Shown in pieces: positions 1 through 6,867 of a DNA stretch of 6,867 nucleotides. The notes below the pieces were generated by a model. The model saw nothing but the letters and a program-made list of their open reading frames with translations. It did not search any database and was not told the origin of the DNA. Location: contig DLYT01000083.1 in the NCBI GenBank assembly GCA_003447595.1, positions 5,662 to 12,528 of the forward strand, written 5' to 3'. Position 1 is the stretch's first letter. Each line of letters starts with the position of its first letter. The stretch comes from Porphyromonadaceae bacterium (GTDB lineage: Bacteria > Bacteroidota > Bacteroidia > Bacteroidales > CAMTPD01). The translations under genes and the position numbers were made by a program.

Positions 1-2145
1 CTCTTGGTCGAAATCGACATGTATAATGTCTCCTTCGCTTACTGTTGCTTTAATAATCATTTCGGCCATTTCATCTTCGAGATACTTTTGGATGGCACGT
101 TTTAGCGGACGTGCGCCAAACTGTACATCATAGCCTTTTGTCGCGATAAAGTCTTTGGCAGCTTCGGTAATTACAAGCTCGTAACCCAAGTTAAGTACTC
201 GTTTGTAGAATCCTTGCAACTCGAGGTCGATGATTTTATGTATCGCAGCTTTGTCTAGTTGGTCAAACATAACAATGTCATCCACACGATTTAGAAACTC
301 AGGAGCAAAAGCTCTATTCAAGGCTTTTTGTATTACGCTTCTTGAGAACTCTTTGTCTGTTTCTGTATTTGCTGTGCTGAAGCCTACACCTTTACCAAAC
401 TCTTTCAATTGGCGCGTACCAATGTTTGAGGTCATGATTACAATGGTATTCTTGAAATCGATCTTGCGTCCGAGACTGTCTGTAAGGCGACCTTCGTCGA
501 GTACTTGCAGCAAGATGTTGAATACATCCGGGTGTGCTTTCTCGATCTCGTCAAACAAAACAACTGAGTAAGGCTTGCGTCTCACTTTTTCGGTAAGCTG
601 TCCGCCTTCTTCATAACCAACGTATCCCGGAGGTGCTCCTACCAGGCGCGATACGGCAAACTTCTCCATATACTCACTCATATCAATACGGATAATCGCA
701 TCGGGAGAGTCGAAAAGGAATTCTGCTAGCTTCTTTGCCAAGTGTGTTTTACCTACACCGGTAGGGCCAAGGAACATGAAGTTGCCGATTGGTTTGTTCG
801 GATCTTTCAATCCTACACGGTTGCGCTGAATTGCTTTTACGATTTTATTTACAGCTTCGTCTTGTCCGATCACGCGGCTTTTAAGCACTTCTGCCATTTC
901 CAGAAGCTTTTGATTTTCTGCTTTGGCAATGCGTTGCACAGGTACACCTGACATCATGGCAACAACCTCTGCTATTTTTTCTTCATCCACAATCTCTTTG
1001 TTGCGTTGAAGCTCTTCTTCCCATTTCGACTTCGCTACTTCAAGATCGAGTAGGGACTGACGTTCTTTGTCGCGATAGCTGGCTGCAAGCTCAAAGTTTT
1101 GTGACTTAACTGCTTGAATCTTGTTTTGCTTCGTCTCTTCTATCTTCGCTTCGAGATCTTCGATGTTTTTAGGAACGGTAATGTTTGTGATGTGTACGCG
1201 CGAACCAGCTTCATCGAGTGCGTCGATCGCCTTGTCGGGGAAGTTGCGGTCGCTGATATAGCGATCGGTAAGTGTAACACATGCTTGAATAGCTTCCGGT
1301 GTGTAAATCACGTTGTGGTGCTCTTCGTAGCGTTCCTTGATGTTTTGCAAAATTTGCAAAGTCTCTTCTGCCGTGGTAGGATCTACGATTACTTTCTGGA
1401 AGCGGCGCTCCAAAGCTCCGTCTTTCTCAATGTTTTTTCGGTATTCATCCAGCGTAGTGGCTCCGATACATTGTATTTCGCCACGTGCCAATGCAGGCTT
1501 TAAGATGTTTGCCGCATCCATCGACCCGGCTGCAGAGCCTGCACCTACCAAGGTGTGTATTTCGTCGATGAATAATATAATGTTCGGATTCTTTGACAGT
1601 TCGTTTAAGATTGCTTTGATGCGCTCTTCAAATTGTCCTCTGTATTTAGTTCCCGCTACAACCGAAGTAAGGTCTAGACTCACAACTCGTTTGTCGAATA
1701 AAACGCGTGATACTTTGCGCTGAATGATACGAAGGGCCAAACCTTCTACAATAGCAGACTTTCCTACTCCGGGCTCACCGATAAGAACCGGATTATTCTT
1801 TTTTCTTCTACTCAAGATCTGAGCCAAACGTTCGATTTCTTTCTCGCGTCCTACAATAGGGTCGAGTCTGTTTTCGGCTGCGGCACGTGTAAGATCGGTT
1901 CCGAAATTATCAAGTACCGGAGTGTCATTGCCTACTTTCGAAGTCGGGTTTGAGGTAGATCCGTACGATGGTTCTTTCTTTTGATTGTAATCTTCATCTT
2001 CTTCGTCATCTTCATCATCGGTGAATCCGTCACGAATATCCGACGCTTGGTCTTGTTCGTGAAAGCGATGATTTTCTTCGTTATTTAAGAAAATTTGATC
2101 CATGTCATAATCACTCAAAGAGTATTCGGAGTGTTTATTCTGCAT
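1..2145 (-). CDS. clpC: ClpC-type AAA+ unfoldase of the Clp protease (3' end off the window; lacks a visible Clp_N domain)
   Basis: Hsp100/Clp ATPase that unfolds substrate proteins and threads them into the ClpP peptidase in the cytoplasm. I translated the minus strand for 715 uninterrupted codons; only the last few residues lie beyond position 1. Visible in order: a polar N-terminus (1-35), an acidic linker ([10 protein letters not shown] at 43-52), AAA+ domain 1 with Walker A GEPGVGKS (123-130), pore loop KYRG (167-170), Walker B ILFIDE ending E195 and arginine pair R247-R248, then a short middle domain with a UVR-like motif (about 345-362). AAA+ domain 2 has Walker A GPTGVGKT (460-467), pore loop GYVG (507-510), Walker B LFDE (530-533), R620 and sensor-2 GAR (677-679). 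VGF at 587-589 matches the ClpP-docking tripeptide of ClpC/ClpX-type ATPases. The UVR-like short middle domain and VGF argue for ClpC, not ClpB. Family members normally begin with a Clp_N repeat domain of about 150 residues; none is seen. The start at 2145 is tentative; an in-frame ATG at 2184 would add 13 residues, and a TAA at 2238-2236 blocks further extension. Confidence 0.95.
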   Translation of the reverse strand, partial: MQNKHSEYSLSDYDMDQIFLNNEENHRFHEQDQASDIRDGFTDDEDDEEDEDYNQKKEPSYGSTSNPTSKVGNDTPVLDNFGTDLTRAAAENRLDPIVGREKEIERLAQILSRRKKNNPVLIGEPGVGKSAIVEGLALRIIQRKVSRVLFDKRVVSLDLTSVVAGTKYRGQFEERIKAILNELSKNPNIILFIDEIHTLVGAGSAAGSMDAANILKPALARGEIQCIGATTLDEYRKNIEKDGALERRFQKVIVDPTTAEETLQILQNIKERYEEHHNVIYTPEAIQACVTLTDRYISDRNFPDKAIDALDEAGSRVHITNITVPKNIEDLEAKIEETKQNKIQAVKSQNFELAASYRDKERQSLLDLEVAKSKWEEELQRNKEIVDEEKIAEVVAMMSGVPVQRIAKAENQKLLEMAEVLKSRVIGQDEAVNKIVKAIQRNRVGLKDPNKPIGNFMFLGPTGVGKTHLAKKLAEFLFDSPDAIIRIDMSEYMEKFAVSRLVGAPPGYVGYEEGGQLTEKVRRKPYSVVLFDEIEKAHPDVFNILLQVLDEGRLTDSLGRKIDFKNTIVIMTSNIGTRQLKEFGKGVGFSTANTETDKEFSRSVIQKALNRAFAPEFLNRVDDIVMFDQLDKAAIHKIIDLELQGFYKRVLNLGYELVITEAAKDFIATKGYDVQFGARPLKRAIQKYLEDEMAEMIIKATVSEGDIIHVDFDQE

Positions 2146-2464
2146 ATATTTAAGATTTGAATAGTTTATTCTGTTTGTTTTCATATATAGTTTAACAGCT
2201 ATAAGTATGATATGTTTGTAAATATATTCTTTAATTTAATAGAAGCAATGCACCTGACAAACTTTCTTTAGATTAACGTCTGTTTGTGCAAAGAACTCCA
2301 ATATACTATATACATCAATAACCTTGCCAAAATATTTTATACTACCAAATGTGCCATTAAAAGCATAAACTTTTGTTGTATTTTGTTTCGTAATCACTCG
2401 GAAAAGCTTACCTTAGTGCGATTTTTCACGTAGTTGATAATATTTTAAATAAATAAATATTTAA
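2146..2464. other. Divergent clpC-gyrA intergenic region
   Basis: This 319-bp AT-rich spacer separates the divergent clpC and gyrA starts and should hold both promoters. No Shine-Dalgarno-like purine run precedes either gene, as is usual in Bacteroidota. On the plus strand, TATGTTTG at 2211-2218 fits the Bacteroidota -7 consensus TAnnTTTG, but no TTTG box lies at the usual spacing (the nearest upstream is 2174-2177), so it is a weak candidate for gyrA. A near match, TATTTTG, lies at 2379-2385. I found no convincing counterpart for clpC on the minus strand. The last 22 bases run into an inverted repeat at the gyrA start. No RNA gene or recognisable protein was seen, apart from a doubtful 53-codon minus-strand frame at 2397-2236. 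Confidence 0.6.
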
Positions 2465-2465
2465 A
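2444..2465. repeat. A/T-only inverted repeat abutting the gyrA start codon
   Basis: The two arms, TTTAAATA (2444-2451) and TATTTAAA (2458-2465), are perfect reverse complements separated by the six bases AATAAA. The right arm ends on the A of the gyrA ATG. As RNA this would be a weak all-A:U hairpin at the ribosome entry site; as DNA it could be a protein-binding palindrome or simply an easily melted AT tract. The local base composition makes chance formation quite possible. Confidence 0.4.
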
Positions 2466-4990
2466 TGACTGATCAAGATAGAATTATAAAGATTAATATC
2501 GAGGAGGAAATGAAATCGGCTTACATTGACTATTCAATGTCGGTAATTGTTTCCCGTGCGCTTCCTGATGTAAGGGACGGTTTCAAACCAGTACACAGAA
2601 GAGTGCTATTCGGTATGAATGAATTAGGCAATACATCTGATAAACCATATAAGAAGTCTGCCAGAATTGTCGGTGAAGTATTAGGTAAGTATCACCCACA
2701 CGGTGATTCATCCGTATACTTTGCAATGGTGCGTATGGCACAAGAGTGGTCTTTGCGTTATCCGCTGGTAGATGGACAAGGTAACTTTGGTTCGATCGAC
2801 GGAGACAGCCCTGCTGCAATGCGTTATACCGAAGCTCGCTTGAGCAAACTGGCTGAAGAAATGCTACGTGACATCGATAAAAATACTGTTGATTTCCAAT
2901 TAAACTTCGATGATACATTGAAGGAGCCAACAGTGTTGCCAACGAGAATTCCAAACTTGTTGGTAAACGGTGCGTCGGGTATTGCCGTTGGTATGGCTAC
3001 AAATATGCCTCCTCACAACATGAGCGAAGCAATCGATGGATCTATTGCATACATCGAAGCTGATGGTCAAATTGATGTAGAGGGATTGATGCAATATATC
3101 AAAGCTCCTGATTTTCCTACCGGTGGTTATATCTATGGATACGCTGGTGTAAAAGATGCTTTCGAAACGGGTAGAGGTAGAGTGGTAATGCGCGGTAAGG
3201 CTGAAATCGAAACCGAGCACAACAGAGATAAAATCATTATCACTGAGATTCCTTACTTGGTAAACAAAGCGGAGCTGATCAAGCATATTGCCGACCTTGT
3301 TGACGAGAAGAAACTGGATGGTATCTCTAACGTAAATGATGAATCAGACCGTAGAGGTATGCGTATCGTGGTTGACGTGAAGAGAGATGCAAATGCAAAT
3401 GTTGTATTAAATAAATTGTACAAACTTACTGCATTGCAATCGTCATTCAGCGTAAATAATATTGCATTGGTAAACGGACGTCCGAAGTTGCTTAACTTAC
3501 TTGATATGATCAAGCAGTTTGTTGAGCACCGTTACGACGTAGTAATGAGACGTACGCAATTCGAACTGAACAAAGCCGAAGAGCGTGCTCACATTCTTGA
3601 AGGTTTGATCATCGCATCAGACAACATTGATGAGGTTATCAATATTATCAAGACATCTACTAATCCGGCGGAAGCGATTGATCGTTTGAAAGAGCGTTTT
3701 GGTTTGTCAGACGTTCAAGCTCGTGCTATTGTTGATATGCGTTTGCGTCAACTTACAGGTCTTGAGCAAGATAAGCTAAGAGCTGAATACGATGATATCA
3801 TGGCTTTGATTAGTAGATTGCGCGATATTCTTGCAAACAAAGACTTGTGTATGCAGGTTATTAAAGATGAGTTGTTAGAAATCAAGGCTAAATTCGGAGA
3901 TGATCGCAAAACTGAGATCGTTTATGCTTCTGAAGAGCTTAATCCGGAAGATTTCTATGCGGATGACGAAATGATTATTACGGTATCGCACCTTGGATAC
4001 ATCAAACGTACGCCGCTTACTGAGTTTAAAGCTCAAAATAGAGGTGGCGTTGGTGCTAAAGGTAGTGAAACGCGTGATGCCGACTTTGTTGAATATATCT
4101 ATCCTGCTTCTATGCATGCTACGATGTTGTTCTTTACGAAGAATGGTCGTTGCTACTGGTTGAAGGTATACGAAATTCCAGAAGGTTCGAAGAACTCTAA
4201 GGGTAGAGCAATTCAAAACTTGCTTAATATTGAATCCGGAGATAGAGTAAATGCATTTATCCGTGTTAAGAATCTTACAAAAGATAATGACTTCATTAAT
4301 TCTCACTACCTATTGTTCTGTACGAAGAAGGGTGTAATCAAGAAAACATTGCTTGAATCATACTCTCGTCCAAGACAAAACGGTGTTATCGCAATCGACT
4401 TGAGAGAAGGTGATGAGGTAACAGAAGTAAGAATGACCAACGGTAACAATGAAGTTGTGATCGCAAATCGCAATGGTCGTGCTATTCGTTTCCACGAAAG
4501 TGCTGTACGCGTAATGGGTAGAACTGCTGCCGGTGTACGTGGTATGACGCTCGACGAAGATGGTAGTGATGAAGTTGTAGGTATGGTTTGCCTGAAAGAC
4601 AAAGAAACAGAAACTATTTTGGTTGTTTCTGAACAAGGTTACGGCAAGCGCTCACATATCGATGACTACCGTATCACAAATAGAGGTGGTAAAGGAGTAA
4701 AAACTATAAATATAACCGATAAAACAGGAAAACTTGTAGCTTTGAAAACTGTTACTGATGAAAACGACTTGATGATTATCAATAAATCGGGTATCACAAT
4801 TCGTACAACAGTATCGGATATCAGTGTTATGGGTCGCGCTACGCAGGGTGTGAGACTTATCAATCTTGAAAAGAGAAATGATGAGATTGCTTCTGTTTGT
4901 AAAGTGATGTCAGAAACTGAAGAAGATATGGTAGTGGGTGAAGAAGTACAAGTAGATGAACTTAATTCTACTGTGGAAAACGAGAATTAA
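2465..4990 (+). CDS. gyrA: DNA gyrase subunit A
   Basis: Type IIA topoisomerase subunit that cuts and rejoins DNA; with GyrB it forms the A2B2 enzyme that introduces negative supercoils using ATP. The 841-residue length is normal for the family. The N-terminal breakage-reunion domain starts with the conserved [24 protein letters not shown] block (23-46). The catalytic tyrosine is Y121 in AAMRYTE, with the preceding R120 also conserved. The quinolone-resistance region is at about 66-105: S82 corresponds to E. coli S83, and F86 occupies the E. coli D87 position. The C-terminal DNA-wrapping beta-pinwheel starts near 500 and has the GyrA-box region QNRGGVG at 524-530, with a second NRGGKG at 739-744. 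The last roughly 25 residues are acidic, as in many GyrA tails. The start is well supported because the conserved N-terminus begins within a few residues of the ATG and the upstream DNA is A/T-rich. The next gene follows after 34 bp on the same strand. Confidence 0.98.
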   Translation: MTDQDRIIKINIEEEMKSAYIDYSMSVIVSRALPDVRDGFKPVHRRVLFGMNELGNTSDKPYKKSARIVGEVLGKYHPHGDSSVYFAMVRMAQEWSLRYPLVDGQGNFGSIDGDSPAAMRYTEARLSKLAEEMLRDIDKNTVDFQLNFDDTLKEPTVLPTRIPNLLVNGASGIAVGMATNMPPHNMSEAIDGSIAYIEADGQIDVEGLMQYIKAPDFPTGGYIYGYAGVKDAFETGRGRVVMRGKAEIETEHNRDKIIITEIPYLVNKAELIKHIADLVDEKKLDGISNVNDESDRRGMRIVVDVKRDANANVVLNKLYKLTALQSSFSVNNIALVNGRPKLLNLLDMIKQFVEHRYDVVMRRTQFELNKAEERAHILEGLIIASDNIDEVINIIKTSTNPAEAIDRLKERFGLSDVQARAIVDMRLRQLTGLEQDKLRAEYDDIMALISRLRDILANKDLCMQVIKDELLEIKAKFGDDRKTEIVYASEELNPEDFYADDEMIITVSHLGYIKRTPLTEFKAQNRGGVGAKGSETRDADFVEYIYPASMHATMLFFTKNGRCYWLKVYEIPEGSKNSKGRAIQNLLNIESGDRVNAFIRVKNLTKDNDFINSHYLLFCTKKGVIKKTLLESYSRPRQNGVIAIDLREGDEVTEVRMTNGNNEVVIANRNGRAIRFHESAVRVMGRTAAGVRGMTLDEDGSDEVVGMVCLKDKETETILVVSEQGYGKRSHIDDYRITNRGGKGVKTINITDKTGKLVALKTVTDENDLMIINKSGITIRTTVSDISVMGRATQGVRLINLEKRNDEIASVCKVMSETEEDMVVGEEVQVDELNSTVENEN

Positions 4991-5024
4991 TTTTTTATAT
5001 TCACATAATTAAATATCAATTGCA

Positions 5025-6248
5025 ATGAAAAAATTTGTTTTCTCAATTGGTTTGTGTCTACTAGTTTCTGGTAGCATGTTTGCACAAAAGAAAAATGTTA
5101 GCACAGCTGAGAAGTTAGTTAAGGGAGAGAAGCCAGAATTTGCAGAAGCAGTTACACTGATTCAAGCTGCTATGCAAGATCCGGAAACTAAAAATGATCC
5201 AAAAACTTGGTATGTTGCAGGTTTCATCGAAAATCAGCAATTTGATGCTGAGAAAATGAAACAAATGTTGGGTCAACAACCAAACGAAGAGGTAATGTAC
5301 AAAGCATTAGGAGAAGTTCTTCCATATTTTATGGTATGTGATTCTCTTGATAATTTGCCAGATGCTAAAGGTAAAGTAAAACCTAAGTTTGTAAAAGATA
5401 TCAAATCAATCTTGCGTGCAAACTTAAACTACTATATCAATGGTGGTGCATACTATTTCGACAAACAAGATTATCCAACTGCATACAAGTTCTTTGATTC
5501 TTATTTGGAAATTCCTAATCTTCCAATCTTTAAAGGAGAAAAAGAACCTCTAGTTTCAAAAACTGACTCTACTTATAAGATGATTCAGTTCTATGCAGGT
5601 GTTGCTGCCTCACAAATGCAACAACCAGCGTTGGCTATCGAAAAATACAAAGCATTGAAAGATGCAGACTATCGCGGAAATGAAGTGTATCAATGTCTAA
5701 GCTCTGAATATCTTCAAGCTGGTGATACTGTAAACTTCATTGCTACGCTTAAAGAAGGTGTAGATAAATTCCCAGAAGAAAAATATTACTTGTTGAATCT
5801 TATTCAACAACTTATTGCTTCAGGTAAAAACCAAGATGCTGTAACTTACTTGGAATCTGCAATTCAAAAAGATCCACAAAATGCACAATTGTATGATGTA
5901 ATGGGTCGTCTTTATGAAGAGTCAGATCCTGCGAAAGCTCAAGGATATTTCGAAAAAGCATTGGCTATCGATCCTAACTATACAGATGCATTGGGCAACT
6001 TAGGTCGTATCTACTTCAACCAAGCTGTTAAGATTCAGACAGAAGCAAATGCAATCAACGATAACAAACTTTATCGTGAAGAGCTAGACAAAGCAAAAGC
6101 ATTGTACGAAAAAGCAATGCCTTACTTCGAAAAAGCTCATGCTGCTAATCCAGAAGCAAGAGAATATATGGTAGCTCTTAGAGGTATCTATTACAACTTG
6201 AACATGGGTGACAAATATGAAGCTATCGAAGCAAAAATGAATCAATAA
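5025..6248 (+). CDS. Secreted tetratricopeptide-repeat (TPR) protein
   Basis: A 407-residue protein of unknown specific function; TPR repeats usually serve as protein-protein docking surfaces. Residues 1-20 form a signal peptide: MKK, a hydrophobic core, then an FA|Q junction that suggests signal peptidase I cleavage after A20. C11 lies inside the hydrophobic core and is not preceded by a proper lipobox (IGLC), so a lipoprotein is unlikely. The mature protein is alpha-helical. The clearest TPR units are about 253-286 and 287-320 (G293, Y297, A304, Y308, F309, A312 and P317 of the consensus are visible). A further unit starts near 321 and is interrupted by a charged insert before its second helix, followed by a last unit at about 357-395. 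The 80-180 region has weaker repeats. It begins 34 bp after gyrA with no terminator between, so read-through from gyrA is likely; a strong terminator follows. From memory, Porphyromonas gingivalis TprA (PG1385) is a TPR protein of similar size located beside gyrA and could be an orthologue; I could not verify this. Confidence 0.93.
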   Translation: MKKFVFSIGLCLLVSGSMFAQKKNVSTAEKLVKGEKPEFAEAVTLIQAAMQDPETKNDPKTWYVAGFIENQQFDAEKMKQMLGQQPNEEVMYKALGEVLPYFMVCDSLDNLPDAKGKVKPKFVKDIKSILRANLNYYINGGAYYFDKQDYPTAYKFFDSYLEIPNLPIFKGEKEPLVSKTDSTYKMIQFYAGVAASQMQQPALAIEKYKALKDADYRGNEVYQCLSSEYLQAGDTVNFIATLKEGVDKFPEEKYYLLNLIQQLIASGKNQDAVTYLESAIQKDPQNAQLYDVMGRLYEESDPAKAQGYFEKALAIDPNYTDALGNLGRIYFNQAVKIQTEANAINDNKLYREELDKAKALYEKAMPYFEKAHAANPEAREYMVALRGIYYNLNMGDKYEAIEAKMNQ

Positions 6249-6269
6249 TTCATTTATTCATAAAATAGG

Positions 6270-6301
6270 AAAGGGGAGTATCTTTTGATGCTCCCCTTTT
6301 T
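6270..6301 (+). terminator. Rho-independent terminator of the gyrA-TPR unit
   Basis: A 13-bp stem (6270-6282 with 6287-6299) encloses a TTTT loop, and T bases run to 6301. The core is GGGGAG/CTCCCC. The one non-Watson-Crick pair, T6279 with G6290, is a stable U:G wobble in plus-strand RNA but would be an A:C mismatch on the other strand, which supports plus-strand orientation. It lies 21 bp after the TPR stop codon. Confidence 0.92.
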
Positions 6302-6477
6302 CTGCGTTATAATGTTCTGTTCCGCCTCAACTTGAATTGTATTTGTCTATTTCTACATAAAATGTGCAGATTATAGACTATTCTAAACTCTCTGAGATTT
6401 GAATATTTGAAACCGTTCGACTCATTGGGCGTAAATATTAGAATAATGAAAGGTTAATGAATTGGCGAAATATCAAT
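6302..6477. other. Gene-free spacer between convergent terminators
   Basis: These 176 bp lie between the TPR terminator and the pgk terminator. I saw no reading frame with recognisable protein features, no tRNA-like or other structured RNA, and no promoter consensus: TATTTG occurrences lack the two-base gap of TAnnTTTG. It looks like non-coding sequence between converging transcripts. Confidence 0.6.
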
Positions 6478-6509
6478 AAAAAAGGCACACTCAATAAAGA
6501 GTATGCCTT
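6478..6509 (-). terminator. Rho-independent terminator of pgk
   Basis: Read on the minus strand, an 11-bp stem (6509-6499 with 6492-6482) surrounds a six-base TTTATT loop and is followed by six T bases (6483-6478, where the last two A:T pairs of the stem merge into the T run). The single imperfect pair, positions 6503 and 6488, becomes a U:G wobble on the minus strand but an A:C mismatch on the plus strand, fixing its orientation. It starts about 26 bp after the pgk stop codon. Confidence 0.9.
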
Positions 6510-6534
6510 CTGAAAATATATTTTGAGAAATATA

Positions 6535-6867
6535 TTAATATCCGCGGATAGCTTCGATACCTGGAAGTACTTTTCCTTCGATGAACTCAAGAAGAGCACC
6601 ACCACCTGTAGATACGTAGCTAACTTTGTCTGCAAAACCAAATTTGTTGATACATGCAACAGAGTCACCACCACCGATAAGTGAGAATGCGCCGTTTGCA
6701 GTTGCAGCAACGATAGATTCTGCGATCATTTTAGAACCAGCTTCGAATGCAGGGAATTCAAAAACACCAGCAGGACCATTCCAAAGAATAGTTTTTGAGT
6801 TTTTGATTACTTCGCTCATTGCTGCACAAGACTCAGGACCTAGGTCAAGACCTAACCAACCTTCTGG
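6535..6867 (-). CDS. pgk: Phosphoglycerate kinase, C-terminal part (5' end off the window)
   Basis: Glycolytic/gluconeogenic enzyme of the cytoplasm that transfers phosphate between 1,3-bisphosphoglycerate and ADP, giving 3-phosphoglycerate and ATP. The last 110 codons are present, about a quarter of the usual roughly 400-residue protein; the frame runs open past the right edge, so the ATG at 6819 is internal and not the start. Family landmarks of the C-terminal nucleotide-binding domain are all visible: GLDLGP near the edge, [15 protein letters not shown], the phosphate-binding loop [15 protein letters not shown] and the STGGGA...LEF segment, ending [10 protein letters not shown] before TAA at 6537-6535. 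It converges on the gyrA-TPR unit and has its own terminator. Confidence 0.98.
   Translation of the reverse strand, partial: PEGWLGLDLGPESCAAMSEVIKNSKTILWNGPAGVFEFPAFEAGSKMIAESIVAATANGAFSLIGGGDSVACINKFGFADKVSYVSTGGGALLEFIEGKVLPGIEAIRGY

Noticed and set aside
230..1723. Several plus-strand open frames of 69-129 codons
   Set aside because: They lie antisense to clpC, whose minus-strand frame is continuous with all AAA+ motifs; the plus-strand translations show no recognisable protein features.
2211..2218. TATGTTTG as a Bacteroidota -7 promoter element for gyrA
   Set aside because: It fits TAnnTTTG but has no TTTG at the usual -33 spacing and would leave a leader of about 240 bases; too weak to list as its own feature.
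2328..2349. Reverse-strand TATTTTG with an upstream TTTG as a clpC promoter
   Set aside because: The -7-like element is one base short of consensus and the gap between the boxes is only 11 bases.
2391..2431. Partial inverted repeat AATCACT...AGTGCGATT upstream of gyrA
   Set aside because: The arms pair only with a two-base bulge and a long loop; not distinguishable from chance.
2583..4863. Minus-strand open frames of up to 143 codons inside gyrA
   Set aside because: gyrA is intact and conserved over its full length on the plus strand; these frames are shadows with no domain-like sequence.
5025..5060. TPR protein as a lipoprotein through Cys11
   Set aside because: The residues before the cysteine (IGL) do not form a lipobox, the cysteine sits inside the hydrophobic core, and a normal FA|Q cleavage site follows.
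6438..6710. 90-codon minus-strand frame overlapping the pgk end
   Set aside because: It is out of frame with the clear phosphoglycerate kinase sequence and spans the pgk terminator.
6817..6819. ATG as a start for a 94-residue protein
   Set aside because: The same frame stays open to the right edge and the added residues (ending in GLDLGP...) match phosphoglycerate kinase, so this is an internal methionine of a gene cut by the window.

Overview
The window looks like ordinary chromosomal DNA from a member of the Bacteroidota, most likely order Bacteroidales. The evidence is AT-rich DNA, start codons preceded by A/T-rich stretches instead of Shine-Dalgarno sequences, and clpC, gyrA and pgk proteins whose wording matches Bacteroides/Porphyromonas/Dysgonomonas-type homologues as I know them. 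The genus cannot be fixed from the sequence alone.

Layout, left to right. (1) Positions 1-2145, minus strand: most of clpC, a Clp/Hsp100 AAA+ unfoldase that partners with ClpP; its last codons lie beyond the left edge. (2) Positions 2146-2464: a divergent AT-rich intergenic region containing the clpC and gyrA 5' regions. (3) Positions 2465-4990, plus strand: complete gyrA. (4) Positions 5025-6248, plus strand, 34 bp after gyrA: a secreted tetratricopeptide-repeat protein, probably co-transcribed with gyrA, followed by a strong intrinsic terminator at 6270-6301. (5) Positions 6302-6477: a gene-free spacer. (6) Positions 6478-6509: an intrinsic terminator on the minus strand. (7) Positions 6535-6867, minus strand: the C-terminal 110 codons of pgk, cut by the right edge.

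The genes are housekeeping functions: proteolysis and quality control, DNA supercoiling, a periplasmic or envelope-associated TPR scaffold, and glycolysis. I found no phage, insertion sequence, CRISPR array, tRNA/rRNA or defence system.

The feature most worth a second look is the ClpC N-terminus. The canonical adaptor/substrate-binding Clp_N repeat domain (about 150 residues in the family) appears to be absent. A short polar segment and an acidic linker lead directly into the first AAA+ domain, and an in-frame stop lies 91 bp upstream of the assigned start. Smaller points of interest are an inverted repeat that runs into the gyrA start codon, non-canonical residues in the gyrase QRDR and GyrA box, and the pairing of a secreted TPR protein with gyrA.
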